DNA from: Acytostelium subglobosum LB1
Taxonomy: Eukaryota > Evosea > Eumycetozoa > Acytosteliales > Acytosteliaceae
Direction: 5' to 3'
NCBI RefSeq assembly: GCF_000787575.1
Contig: NW_012236529.1
Location: forward strand, 744,001 to 808,000
Length of the DNA stretch: 64,000 nucleotides
The notes under the pieces were generated by a model that searched no databases, was not told the DNA's origin, and worked only from the letters and a program-made list of their open reading frames with translations. Position numbers and translations under genes: made by a program. How positions within the stretch are numbered: the first letter of the stretch is position 1; each line of letters begins with the position of its first letter. Shown here one piece after another: positions 36,918 through 48,604 of the stretch.

Positions 36918-37851
36918 GATCTGAACTTACATGACATACCCTTTGAACAACATACATCTAGTATATACATTGATAACATCAGCATTCGTACACACTGATG
37001 CATTTCATCTATTATTCAACATGTTGTCATTCTTGTCATTGGCCACCGCACTAGAGTCCAAACGATTTGGATCATTGTTATTCTTCTATCTCATACTATT
37101 GTTCAGTCTACTCGTCAGTATTATGCTCTATGCCGTTACATTCCTGATATCATACCCTCCATTGAACAATCCAAGTTCAATGAACTCATGTGTCGTCGGT
37201 CTCTCTGGCGTCATCTTTGCCCTCCTCCAGATCCTATGCTTTGGTAATGCTCACAGCACAAGGTATGTTATGTTTGATTGATCGACTGATTGATCGAGTT
37301 AACATCCAATCCATTATAGTCTGTTTGGATTCTTGAAGATGCCATTGAAGTTGTACCCTTGGTTCTCATTGTTATTGACATCGTTTGTATTGCAGAATGT
37401 GTCATTCTCTGGACATCTAAGCGGTATCTTTGTTGGAACATTATATGAGTATGGTATATTGGATGTTCTGATACCATCACATGCATTCCTGGTCAAAGTG
37501 GAACTGTCACCATCATTTGGATCAATACTGAGTACAGTTGGATATATTACCAATCCTCAATATGGCACTACATCATCATTCCACAACACAACAACTACCA
37601 ATGTATCAGTGTCCACCATCACATCATGGTATCAGAGAGCTAGAGATAGAGTCTTTGGTAGTGGCGGCAATGTAGGTGGCAGTGCAGACAACTCATCAAG
37701 GTTCACTGGTCTTGGACAAGGTAGAGTGCTTGGTAGCACATCGCCTGGCGTTATAACGCCCAACATGTCTAGCGAGCCTACACCACCAATAGTTTCTCCC
37801 ATGGTTGGACAACTATCCAACCATTCTCCACATTCTCCGCAGACATTGTAG
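36649..37851 (+). CDS. Rhomboid-family intramembrane serine protease
   Basis: Three exons (36649-36859, 36962-37262, 37320-37851) give 347 residues. Six or so membrane helices include the rhomboid landmarks: AFVHTDAFHLLFNML (HxxxN), the catalytic serine in VVGLSGVIFALLQ (GLSG), and the catalytic histidine in SFSGHLSGIFVGTLYEYG. Both members of the Ser-His dyad are present, so activity is plausible. The C-terminal 130 residues are Ser/Thr/Pro-rich and cytosolic or lumenal. Helix order (6-TM core without an extra N-terminal helix) fits RHBDD1/bacterial-type rhomboids. Intron 1 holds ten copies of TCAA. Confidence 0.88.
36877..36916 (+). repeat. (TCAA)10 tetranucleotide in rhomboid intron 1
   Basis: Ten uninterrupted TCAA copies on the coding strand. 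It is the clearest of many similar oriented repeats in introns of this window. Confidence 0.9.
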
Positions 37852-38089
37852 TAATACTATATTAATATGGACGACAATAATAAACCTGTTTGGTGTCCAT
37901 CCAATCATATCTATGTATATATTTACTTGTGTTGGCTCACTCGCTCGAGAAGCCAACAACGACAACGATGATATCACCTTGATGATTGATTTAGACTTTG
38001 GGGCTTTATTATAGATCGAGCGACATTGAAGACAAGCACTGCAGAATGATAGGATGACACATGTTGCAATGGAGCAGCTATGCAAGCAT

Positions 38090-38967
38090 TTATTGCTTGG
38101 TGACTGGTCTCTTCTTGTGGTGGTGGTCTCCTCCACGACCGCGACCAGCGTGGTGTGGCTTTCTTGAGGATGACTCGACGGTGACCTCTGTATTATATTG
38201 AATTGAAAGGGAAGGATTGAATGAATGTATGTTAGGATCATCATCCGTATCAATATGGCTGTCTGTCTATGTTGTTGTTGCTGGCTGGCTGTTCGCAATG
38301 TTGATCGCCCATCATCGCTCTCATGATCAAATGTCGCTACCCTGTTGAATGTTGCTGCTTCTACTCATCTCGTCATTGATATCTTCCTCTTCCCTGTTGA
38401 ATGTTGATATATGAGTGATGATTGATACATACGGGGCAAGGATGGGAAGTTGCCAAGGGTGGCCTTGAGCATCTCGTCGGTGTCCTTATCGATGTAGATC
38501 TTCTCAGTCTTGACAGCAGAGGTGGTTGGGACGTAGTTGTCACGTCTCTCTCTCTCCTCCTCTTGCAGCTTGTAGGAGATACCACGGACTGGGCCACGCT
38601 CAATACGTCTCATCAAGTGAGTGACGAAACCAGCGATCTTGTTTCTCAATCTCTTGGAGGCGATGGTAGCAACCTCGTCACAAGTACGCTTGTTGGTATC
38701 GAAGTCATTGGTGAGCTTTGGGTAGTACTTCTCAATGAGGAGCTTTGAGGCTCTCTTGACTGTCTTGGTTCTGACGCGACCCTATATTGTTGTTCCAATT
38801 AGATTGATCGATATATTGGTTGATTGTCATTCATTCGTTCGTTCATGTCAATGTTGATTGAGTATCGCATGTCCAATTGTAAGGATGATTGATGATAGAG
38901 GATGATGAGGTTAGAGGAGTCCTGTGATTGGATTGGATTGGATGGATGGATGGATGATACCAACCAT
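38090..38967 (-). CDS. rps17: 40S ribosomal protein eS17
   Basis: Spliced from 38967-38965 (the ATG alone), 38781-38433 and 38187-38090, giving 149 residues. The body reads [40 protein letters not shown] and [20 protein letters not shown], a near-textbook eS17. The last exon gives [20 protein letters not shown] then [12 protein letters not shown], matching the variable eS17 tail. The ATG-only first exon is inferred: family members start MGRVRT, and the only upstream ATG is followed by a GT (donor GTTGGT, unusual). Reading through the second donor would instead add RKRKISMTR and stop. eS17 is in the small-subunit beak/head region. Codon bias suggests high expression. Confidence 0.9.
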
Positions 38968-39478
38968 TGTATGATATGTCTGTATCTATGAAAAGGAAAG
39001 AGGAAGAAGCAATCAAACTTGTGAGGCGAGCTCATAACAAGGTGAGTGAGCATCCCCACTTCGTGTGTTTGTGAAAACAATAACAAAATTAAAAATAAAT
39101 AAAAACAAAGCAAAATCATTTGATCGTTTCGAACTTCTGGATTGGTGTTTAACTTTGTGGATGTATCTAAACTTCATTAACATGTTTGTCCATCAGTATC
39201 AAAAAGTGATAAAGGTGAGGTAGAGTCAGCATATGTGATGAAGTCTGGAATGATTCCATTGATCAATCACCCAACCAATCAATCAATCAATCAAAAAAAA
39301 ATGAGCCAAGTGATGGATGGTAGTAGTAATAGCAAGATAGAATCTGTGTTTTATTTGTATATATACAGGAATGTAATGTTATAAAGGTATTAATAATAAG
39401 TTAACGGCGGTTTGATTGATTGATTGATTGAACTAATGAATGAATGATGAAGATGATCAAGTCAAGTCAAGTTTAGAC
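38968..39478. other. Intergenic region upstream of eS17
   Basis: A-rich stretch at 39070-39110 near the likely eS17 start region, (CAAT)n at about 39267-39293, then (GATT)n before the transporter stop. No gene seen. Confidence 0.55.
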
Positions 39479-41047
39479 TTAGACCTGTCTGGTGACCGAT
39501 ACACTAGCATCGATGTTGGTAACTTCTTCACTGCTGTTGCTTGATTTGGCCATCTCAATATCCATCTTCTTTGGCTGGTTCATCTTCTCATCCAGTGGGA
39601 TAATGAAGAATAGTGCCAGAATGAACCAGAATGTGGCGAATCCAAACACGGTGGCGTACGAGTTGCTCAGACCATACTTTGGAATCATATACTTCAGAAT
39701 GTTTGAAGTGATGAATGGTGCCACAATCATTGGGCCATTGAATGATATGTGCCATATTCCCATGTCCTTGCCAATCGAGTTGTAGGGCAACACACGGAGC
39801 GCCAGAGCCCAGTCCACGCATTGGTAGCATCCGTAGCCAACACCAAAGAAGGCCAGGATCACCAACATACCGGCATATGATGGATGGTAACTGATTACAA
39901 TCAGTAGTGCGATGGCCAGAGCTTGGATGATGGATGCGACGTACACCATGTACTTGGTGATGCTGTAGCGGTCAGAGATATAGCCTCCAATGATTGATGA
40001 TGGTACAGAGAAGGCGATGATCGTGGCGAGGATCACAGAGGATGCGATCAACTTTTGGTATCCAACAACGGTCCATGTGAAGTAGTAGAGGAATCCAATG
40101 ACCATGTAGCAGCCCATGGTGTTCATGAACCTGGTGATGATCACCCAGTAGAAGTTGTAGTAGGTGGCCGATGGCAGGTAGAATGACCAGGCGAAGCCCT
40201 TGATGGTGCCATCGAAGGAGGTCTCATCACACTTGTCCTCCCACATGAAGACCAGAGCGATGATGGCAGAGAATCCAAGCATGGCAATCATGAATCCGTA
40301 GACGTTGGTGTATGTTGTAGTGTTGGTGTCACCGCCCGGCACAAGGGATCCAGCGACGAGGGCACCAGTGAGTGTGCCACATGCCCACATCACACCCAAC
40401 CATCCACTGGCAATACCTGCTTGGTCCATTCTGCAAACATCTGGGATGATACCAGAGTAGGCACCTGCTGCAATACCTTGGCCAAAGTAGAAGCCAACCT
40501 CCAACAATATGAATCCGGCAACGCTCGAGTTTGTTCCGTCCAGTCTAGACATGGCGGCCAAGAAAACAATCATAATGATAGTACCAGGCTGGATATATGA
40601 TTGAAATGTTAGTATGATTGATTGATTGATTGGATGAATGAATGATGGACACATACTAAGATATATGGTCTTCTCTTTCCAAATCTGGTCTTGGTGTGAT
40701 CACTCATGTATCCAGTGATGACTAGCATTAGGACGTTGAGGAATACTCCTGCAATTGGGATGACACCATTCAAATACTCCATATCAGTTGTTCCAAAACA
40801 TGAAACAATCTGATATGGCCAAACAATGTTGGCTGTTGCGCCAGACACTACACTGGTACCAAACATCCACCTATTTAAAATTGATTGATTGATTGAATGT
40901 TAATATTTTGGAAACATAATTATTATTAATATTCTTAACATACATTGATATCTTTAAATAGAATAGTTGTTCCTTTAAGATTTGTCCGATGGATTTTGGA
41001 GTATCACTCCTTGTGGAACATTCTGTGCTCACTTCTGATGCCGACAT
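39479..41047 (-). CDS. MFS transporter, GPH/sucrose-symporter type
   Basis: Three exons (41047-40944, 40870-40657, 40588-39479) encode 475 residues with about 12 membrane helices. The loop 2-3 signature GYMSDHTKTRFGKRRPYIL matches the glycoside-pentoside-hexuronide and plant sucrose carrier group of the major facilitator superfamily; a second-half equivalent is GGYISDRYSITKYMVY. The N-terminal 25 residues (MSASEVSTECSTRSDTPKS) and the C-tail after PLDEKMNQPKK are Ser-rich and cytosolic. Cation-coupled sugar uptake is the likely function; the substrate cannot be read from sequence. Confidence 0.85.
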
Positions 41048-42607
41048 TGTTGATTTATATTATAATATATATATAGGATTGAAGTTAAATAAATAATAGT
41101 AATAATAAAGATTATGATGAAGAAGTTATTAGAGTAGTTAGAGGCCTCTTTAACTGAATGCGACAAATCTATTCAGTTTGGAAGTAAGAATGAATGATTG
41201 AGAGAATGGAATTGATGGATAGAGAGAGTGTGGTAATGATGGATATGGACAAAGCCTTATCTCTAACTTTCAATCAATCAATGGATTATAAAGGTAGGGT
41301 CCAACGTGTTGTTGATGAGTTTAAACTCTAGTGTGGTGGTCTCACAGTCACGTGTCGGATCAGAGATTTAAATGATCAAACGACGTTCAGTGTGTTGGTG
41401 TGTGGTAAGATGGAAGGTGAGTTGATGATCGATCGGCAATCACAAGTGGTAAGACTTTGTGTTATTATATATATTAATATTATTATTATCTGTTTGTTTG
41501 TTATTATGTTGTTCTGGATTGGATTTATAAGCTTAACTAAGCATGCTTAGTTTATATTTTAGAAGGATGACCATGAGCTCAGCCAGCCAGCCAGCCAATG
41601 GCAATTATGTCCTACCTCTTGGGAAGACCTAAGGGTAGTTGGCACACGGAGTGTGTCATTTATAACACATTCATATATTTCGTAGGGACATGACCATCTC
41701 CATCAACATCAGCATCTGAGTAGTTGATTGATTTGTGGAGATTGTGGCTCCCAACTATAGCTAATTATATCAAGGTCGAGTAGAACTTGGAGAACTTTGT
41801 TCAAGCCTCCACCTCAAATCAATCACTTTAACTCTCAGTCGACAATGACTTTGACTCGGCCAACGTGATCGACATGTGATCAAATATGGTTAGGTTAACA
41901 AAAATAGACTCTGTTGTTGTTGTGTGTTGCCTTAGCCAACCAATGGTTGATCTGCCCATAAATCCTGATTTCGTCGTTTCATAATAACCCATCATATGAT
42001 TGATTGTTTGATTGAATGAGTGTGTGTGTTGACCCCAACAATCAATCAAACAAGAAAGGAGCCTGAGCCTAGCCCCGGCCCATTCATTGTGCGATGTGTT
42101 AAAAATGGTTGGATGGAGTAGTGTGCGTCGCTCATTCAAGGACGTCTTTGGAGAATGAAGTAAACACACTTGACTGACGATTGGACTTCCGAACGGACAT
42201 ACGAACGCGTTGGTGATTGGGTAACATTACACTCTTTTGTTTTGTTTTGAACTGTTTATTGTGATTGGTAAGTCCATACCAACTGATGGAACAAGTAAAC
42301 GGATGCAGCAGCTGCCGTCAGACCAGAGAGAGGGCATCCACGATGCGGATGGACCATCATCTTGTAGGGGGTTGGATCATGGGTGGAGCATTGTTGGTCA
42401 TAGTTATAATAGCGTAAGAGAGAGAAGGGTAGTAGTAGGTGTATCGATCGAAAAAGGAGGCGTCATCAAGGGTTGAATGGTAGTAATAGTAGTAGTAGTT
42501 GTAGCTAGGTGGATGGATGGTAGTGATGGTAGTAGTTGATATGTCATCGTAGTCGTTGATGTGTGATTGATGGACGGGAACAAACAAACAAATGGTTGCT
42601 TGCTTGC
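41048..42607. other. Intergenic region between transporter and kinase genes
   Basis: No supported gene in 1.56 kb. It includes an 18-base palindrome (41535-41552), a four-times repeated CAGC block (AGCCAGCCAGCCAGCC near 41580), an imperfect hairpin around CACACGGAGTGTG (near 41643), and GTAGTA repeats (42420-42540) in the presumed 3-prime flank of the kinase gene. Confidence 0.55.
41535..41552. repeat. Perfect 18-base palindrome
   Basis: AACTAAGCATGCTTAGTT is self-complementary. It lies about 490 bases upstream of the transporter start codon. Confidence 0.45.
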
Positions 42608-44092
42608 TTATTTAGTGAGCACGGACTCGGCAACATAAGTGAAACCTTCGAAACTGTTCTCCTTGTTGACGGCGTCGCTGAGAGTGGAACCCTCGACAAT
42701 GCTGTCCATTGGCTTCTCCTGAGTGAACAGTGGATCGATCTGACTGATGTCGTTGCCGGACTTTACCTTGGGCTTGAAGTGCACCTCTATCTCCTTCCTG
42801 TCCAGCTTGTCCCAGTCGATGCTCTTGAACCATGGGTGATTCTTGACGTCGTTGCCGCTCTTTGATCCCAGACGACGGTCGACCTCACGCGTCAGCAGAC
42901 CCTCGAGCAGCGAGCGCGCCTCGGGCGAGATGTAGCTGGGGATCTTGAGCTCGCCGTTGAGGATCTTCTGGTACATCATCGAGACGTTCTGCGAGTAGAA
43001 GGGGGGCAGGCCTGTGAGCATCTCATAGAGCAGCGTTCCCAAGCTCCACCAGTCGACTGCGCAGCCGTGACCGTGGCCGTTCAGCACCTCGGGCGCAAGG
43101 TACTCGGGCGTGCCACAGAATGTGAACGTTCCATCGGTGGTTTCGATCTTCTTGGACAGGCCAAAGTCTGTTATACAAATGTGTCCCTCAGAGTCCAACA
43201 GGATGTTCTCTGGCTTGAGGTCACGATACACAATGTCCTGCTGATGCAGATGTGCCAGTGCCGACACGATCTCTGCCGCATACAGCTTGACGCGTGGCTC
43301 AGAGAACCTACCCTCCCTCTTCAAATGGAAGAACAGTTCTCCACCATTAACAAAGTCGAGGACCATATATAGTTTGTCGCGAGTCTAAACATACATGTGA
43401 TGATCACATTCGTGTTAGTTGAGTACTGATTGATCGTGCGATTGAGTGCATGCTCGATGGACACTTACTTGGAAAGCAAAGTGAAGGTTAACAATGAATG
43501 GATGTGCAATGCCTTGAAGGATGGTCTTCTCGGACTTGGTGTGATTGACTTGCTTGCGAGCGATGATGGCCTCCTTCCTCAGCACCTTCATGGCGTATAT
43601 CTTGTTGTCGTCCTTCTTTCTCACTTGCATCACCTTGCCAAAGCTTCCCTTGCCAATGACCGTGAGCAGCTCAAAGTCGTCCTTGGTGACGGACTGCTTG
43701 TTCTTGGAGAAGATGATCTCCTCGGGACCCTCATCGTCATCGCCAACCTCTTGTGTCGCGCCATTATCCTTTGCTTGCTCGCCCTGTTGTTGTTGTGGTG
43801 TTTGCTGCTGTTGTTGCTGCTGTTGTTGTGATATCTGGTTCTGGGATTGCTTTGAGGTGAGGTTCTTGTCTGCCTGCTGGGTAGATGGCTGCTCTGCGTT
43901 GTGTGTGGCGGCTGCTGGAGTCGTGTCTGTCGCCCTCATATCGCCGGCAGTTGAAGCATTGCTTGCCTCTGTCGAACCCTTTACATTTTTATCGTTTCTC
44001 TTCTTTGTTGTCTTGCTTGGCTTCTTTGATCCTCCAGCCGCCGATGCTGCATTGTTGCCATCTCTCTTAATTTTGCTTTGTCCCTTTCCCAT
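42608..44092 (-). CDS. pkgB: PKBR1, N-myristoylated AGC kinase of the PKB/Akt group
   Basis: Two exons (44092-43469, 43384-42608) encode 466 residues. The start MGKGQSKIK is the myristoylation and basic signal of dictyostelid PKBR1, which sits at the plasma membrane without a PH domain. A Ser/Thr/Gln-rich linker leads to the kinase domain (from about 140): glycine loop IGKGSFGKV, YRDLKPEN, TDFGLSKK, and activation loop TFCGTPEYLAPE with the PDK1 site at about Thr296. The C-terminal AGC tail carries a TORC2 hydrophobic motif FEGFTY with Thr at about 457. In D. discoideum PKBR1 acts in chemotaxis downstream of Ras-TORC2; the same role is likely here. Confidence 0.93.
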
Positions 44093-44300
44093 TGTTATTA
44101 TGTATTAAATTGATATTGTTACAAATGATAAATGAATGATTGATCAATCACTAAATATATAAATATATATTAATATTAATTATAATTATAATATAAATGG
44201 GTATCTACAAATACAATATATTGTTAATGATTGATTGATTGCTTGATTGAATGAATGAATGAGGTGAGTGATGTAAACGCTACTTTGAAATAAAGTATAA

Positions 44301-44353
<53 letters not shown>
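44301..44353. repeat. (AT)10 and (TTG)11 compound microsatellite
   Basis: An AT dinucleotide run passes directly into about eleven TTG triplets in the PKBR1 upstream region. Confidence 0.9.
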
Positions 44354-44767
44354 ATACAGATAATATAATAAGTGATTGGGATTAATGAATGAATGATTGA
44401 ATGATATTGTGAATAAGGAGGATGATTGGCACGTGTGTGTTTGAATGAATGAATGGTGTTGGGTGGCGCTGTGTGTGTTTGGAGATTGTTCGTTGTGATT
44501 GTTTTCTTGGCTTGTTTGCCTCCTCTTGTGACACAACTATTTTTTTGATCTGTTTTTAGTTTTGAAAAACCGTTGGTCTTTGGTTCGATCGAAGTTTGAT
44601 TCAACCCGAACTACCTGATATTTTTACTTAATTAATTCTAATATTGATTAATTTATATGATATGATAATAATTATTATTAACAAACTCTTGTTGTTGTAA
44701 TACTATCTATATAATATTATTACTTTGTTTAAAGAATATAGTGGAGTGGAGTGATTGATTGAGTGAA

Positions 44768-44792
44768 GTGGAGTGGAGTGGAGTGGAGTGGA
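44768..44792. repeat. (GTGGA)5 pentanucleotide repeat
   Basis: Five perfect GTGGA units, with degenerate copies just to the left (44740-44766). Confidence 0.9.
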
Positions 44793-45634
44793 TAGATAGG
44801 TAGACTAATGATGAACAATGCACAGACCCGATAGCCGGACAGACTGACTAATATAAGATGGATGATAATGTTATATGTCTGATTGATGATTGATTGTTTG
44901 AATGGTCTGGAAGTAGAAGTAGCGAGTGAAAGGATAGAATAGGTACCCACAGAGATAGAGACAACATGTAGTACCGTTGTGGTTGTCATGTAACAACAAC
45001 ATCATCATCAATCAATCAATCAATCAATCAAATCAATCAATCATCCCCACCATCACACCACCACTTCATCACCACTCAGTGTGATTCTAATTAATTATCT
45101 CTTTGACTTTGTCTATTGAATGATTGATTGATTGATTGAGGGTGAGTAAGTGTGTAGTGATTATTATGTGTGAGATATAAATAGTATTATTACTACTAAG
45201 AACTGTTAAGTTGTGTTCACCACTTAACTGTATATATCTCATTGTCAATGATGAATGACAAATACTTCATTCACATTTGTGTACAATCCCTTGACTTGAA
45301 GACTAATGCACAGACAACTTCTGTTGTCCACTTTATTTTTTTTTTCAGATTCGTTGAGGGCTGCCCTGAGAAGAGGCAAGACGCAGGTGTCTGTTGTTCA
45401 TTCATTCATTCAAACTATTACACTGAACTTGTGTGTGTATGTTTGTATAACAGCACCATCTTCTCGAGATCTTTGGTCGACACCTCATTCAGCTGGTTCA
45501 CACGCTTCATTCAAGCAAGCGTGATCATTCAATCAATCAATCAATCAATCAATCGTATCGAATCAATCTCTCTGTGGCTCTGGGGTCTTCAACGTTCTCA
45601 AGAATCAATCGAACAAACAAACAAACAAACAATC

Positions 45635-47531
45635 ATGTCAACAATGAATATAACAAGCGATGAGGTCAACTTCTTGGTATATAAGTACTTGCAAGAGTCA
45701 GGCTTCCAACACTCAGCCTTCACCTTCTTTAATGAGAGCTGCGTGGCCAAGTCAGAGGTGGTCAGCCACGACGACCTGCCCCACGGCACACTGATATCAT
45801 TCCTGCAGAAGGGTCTACAATACATGGAGGTCGAGACGCATCTACAGGACGACGGTACCGAGCTGAACTGCAGCGAGCCCTTCTCTCTGGTGTCAGCGCA
45901 CGTCTGTCAGCTAAAGAAGAAGTCTGACAAGGCATCCAAGGCAGACAAAGACGTCACCATGACGCCAGCAAAGAAGGAATCAAACAATGTTGGTGGCAGT
46001 GCTACCAAGTCATCAGTCAAGAAAGAGAAGGACAAAGACAAAGATGTAAAGATGAAGGATAGTATGTGTACCTCACATTTGACTCTGTGTCTTGACAAGA
46101 TCATCATACTCACTCAATCAACTCAATCAAACTCAAACAAACAGAGAAAGATAAGAAGGATAAAGAGAAGGATAAGACAGATGTAAAGTTGAACACTTTG
46201 GAGATACCAGAGTCATGTGTGACAACACTGAAAGGTCATAAGAACGAGGTGTTTGTGTGCTCTTGGAATCCAAAGTACCCAATGCTTGCATCAGGCAGTG
46301 GCGATAGCACTGCGCGTATCTGGACATTGCCAACCGATTTGCCAATGTCCAAGGGTCAGATCAACTCCATCGTCCTTCATCATGACAACTCATCGTTACA
46401 CAAGTCCATCGACGTTACCACCTTGGATTGGAATGTATGGATACCCTTATCACGCGATCACATGATCACATGATCATTCATACTCACTCACTCACTTAAT
46501 CAATCAATCAATCAATCAATCGACTTAAATGTAGCATGATGGATCACTACTAGCGACAGGATCATATGACGGATATGCTAGAGTGTGGACGGCAAAGGGA
46601 GAGTTGATGTTTGTGCTGACACAGCATCAGGCACCGATATTCTCACTAAAGTGGAACAAGAAGGGCGACTACCTGCTAAGTGGGTCGGTCGACAAGACAT
46701 CGATCGTATGGGACATCAACACGGGCAGTGTCAAACAGCAGTTTGAGTTCCATTCGGCGCCAACACTCGACATTGATTGGCGCAACAACACGCAGTTTGC
46801 ATCGTGCTCGACCGATCGATTGATACACATCTGTGAGGTTGGTAGAGATCGTCCCATCAAGACATTCGAAGGTCACGACGACGAGATCAACGCAATCAAA
46901 TGGGATCCATCAGGTACACTCTTGGCATCATGTTCTGATGATACAACTGCAAAGGTATGTATTGTCGAGGCGAGGCGAGTCGCTGGCTGGCTTACTGACA
47001 CAACATCGTTATAACTATCATATCTAGATATGGAGCTTAAAGAGTGAAGATTGTGTACATGATTTGAAAAAGCATAGCAAGGAGATTTACACGATAAAGT
47101 GGAGTCCAACTGGACCGGGATCGGCCAACCCAAACATGAACCTTGTACTGGCCAGCGCATCATTCGACAGCACCGTCAAGCTATGGGATGTAGAGGTCGG
47201 ATCTTGTATTCATAATTTCGCCAAGCACTCGTATGTTACTCAATTCCCATTCATTTATTCAATCAATCAATCAATCATCATACTGACTGACTGACTTGAC
47301 TTCAAAAATAGTGATCCAGTGTACACAGTATCATTCAGTCCTAATGGCGAGTACTTGGCAAGTGGCTCATTCGACAAGTTTTTATATATATGGTCAGTCA
47401 AGGATGGAAGCTTGGTCAAGACATTCAAGGGCAGTGGTGGCATCTTTGACGTCTCCTGGAATACCACAGGAGACAAGCTATCAGCATGTTTCTCTAATAG
47501 CACTGTCAGTGTTATCGATGTTAAAATATAA
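45635..47531 (+). CDS. TBL1/Ebi-like LisH-WD40 corepressor subunit
   Basis: Five exons (45635-46061, 46145-46434, 46535-46954, 47028-47230, 47312-47531) give 519 residues. The N-terminus [20 protein letters not shown] then [12 protein letters not shown] is the LisH and F-box-like region of TBL1/TBLR1. A Lys/Asp-rich linker (about 110-160) precedes eight WD40 repeats, for example [40 protein letters not shown] and a closing repeat [22 protein letters not shown]1 proteins are core subunits of SMRT/NCoR-type histone deacetylase complexes and exchange factors for ubiquitin ligases. Introns in the repeat region are rich in CAAT copies. Confidence 0.94.
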
Positions 47532-47654
47532 TATTAAATAATAATCTCATCACTCAATCATCACTCATTTTGGAAACAAGAAAACTATTATTTATTTAAA
47601 TTGGGGTCTTTCTTGTGATGGTTTGATGATTGTTTGGATTGGATGATTGATTAC

Positions 47655-47804
47655 TTAGTCATGAGTAGTTGAAAGGACGACGGTCTCTTCATTGACACTT
47701 TGGATATCCAATACAATGATTTCAGCATTGACGAAAACAACAGAGAGCAAGACCAAGAGAATAGCCAGAAGTACAAATAATTGGTAAAAGTTGGTAATTT
47801 GCAT
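47655..47804 (-). CDS. 49-residue secreted or membrane-anchored peptide
   Basis: A short frame: MQITNFYQLFVLLAILLVLL, then SVVFVNAEIIVLDIQSVNEE and TVVLSTTHD. Residues 1-27 look like a typical signal peptide with a VNA-E cleavage site, leaving a mature peptide of about 22 residues without cysteines. AT-rich DNA precedes the ATG and follows the stop, and the frame is more GC-rich than both. It is convergent with the TBL1 gene (123 bases). No family is recognised. It could also be a single-pass peptide with an uncleaved anchor. Confidence 0.6.
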   Translation of the reverse strand: MQITNFYQLFVLLAILLVLLSVVFVNAEIIVLDIQSVNEETVVLSTTHD

Positions 47805-48604
47805 TATGTTTGGTTATCGGATTGTTTTTGAAGATGATATAAATATTTAACTTTGATTTGATATATAATGATGATGGAATCAAACCATATTTATAGTCAT
47901 TTTAATTTAATAATAATTAAAGGAATAGGGATTGGAATTATAGAAATCGGTCAACGATGTGGTGATCTAGGTCAAACTGTTTGTCAGTATTACAAATAAA
48001 TAATTCCCAATCAATATATTACAAAACACACTATATTCATCACATGTAGTTTACAAATGAACAATCATTCTACATATCAATCCAAATAATCAATTTTGGT
48101 ATTATCCCACATTTACACATTACAGTGATTATTATGAAGATTATTTTGTAGATTGGGGGATTTGAGTCATCACATAAATTGATGAATTTACATCTTTATT
48201 TGGTCCATTGTTGTAAACAACTCTATGTCAATAGAAATGAAACGATTAATGATCTAGGGATGTTTGATATAGATTAGTTATAATCACAAAAACCCAAGTT
48301 GGGACTATTCCTTCCACATTGTTTTTGTGCAGTGCAAAACTTTTAAAAATCAAAAATAACCTTATTTGAAGAAATTACCTTGTTCACATTCATCTCTCTC
48401 ATGTGAGATACACTTCAAACTGTCATTTAGTTAGTTATAACTAACAATATATATTATATATTACGTATACATAAGATATCTAGATTGTACTTGTGGGAAG
48501 CTATATATTTAAGAAGGACAGCATTCAATCAAACAATCATTCATTCAATCAATCAATCAATCAATCAATCAAATATACACACAACATAGTTGATTCGCCA
48601 AGAA
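47805..48604. other. AT-rich intergenic region
   Basis: Noticeably more AT-rich than other spacers, with no gene. The last 60 bases are (CAAT)n, probably the 5-prime leader of the kinase that follows. Confidence 0.55.

Larger units (their letters stand above)
44093..45634. other. Divergent intergenic region rich in microsatellites
   Basis: Separates PKBR1 and TBL1 starts. It holds an AT run joined to (TTG)11, a (GTGGA)5 block, and (CAAT)n at about 45008-45040 and again at 45530-45553 in the likely TBL1 leader. The T-rich string followed by CAG at about 45335-45350 may be the acceptor of a leader intron. Open frames here are simple-sequence artefacts. Confidence 0.55.

Noticed and set aside
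45242-45634. Upstream extension of the TBL1 frame
   Set aside because: Reads through simple repeats in the leader; the LisH start at 45635 fits the family exactly.
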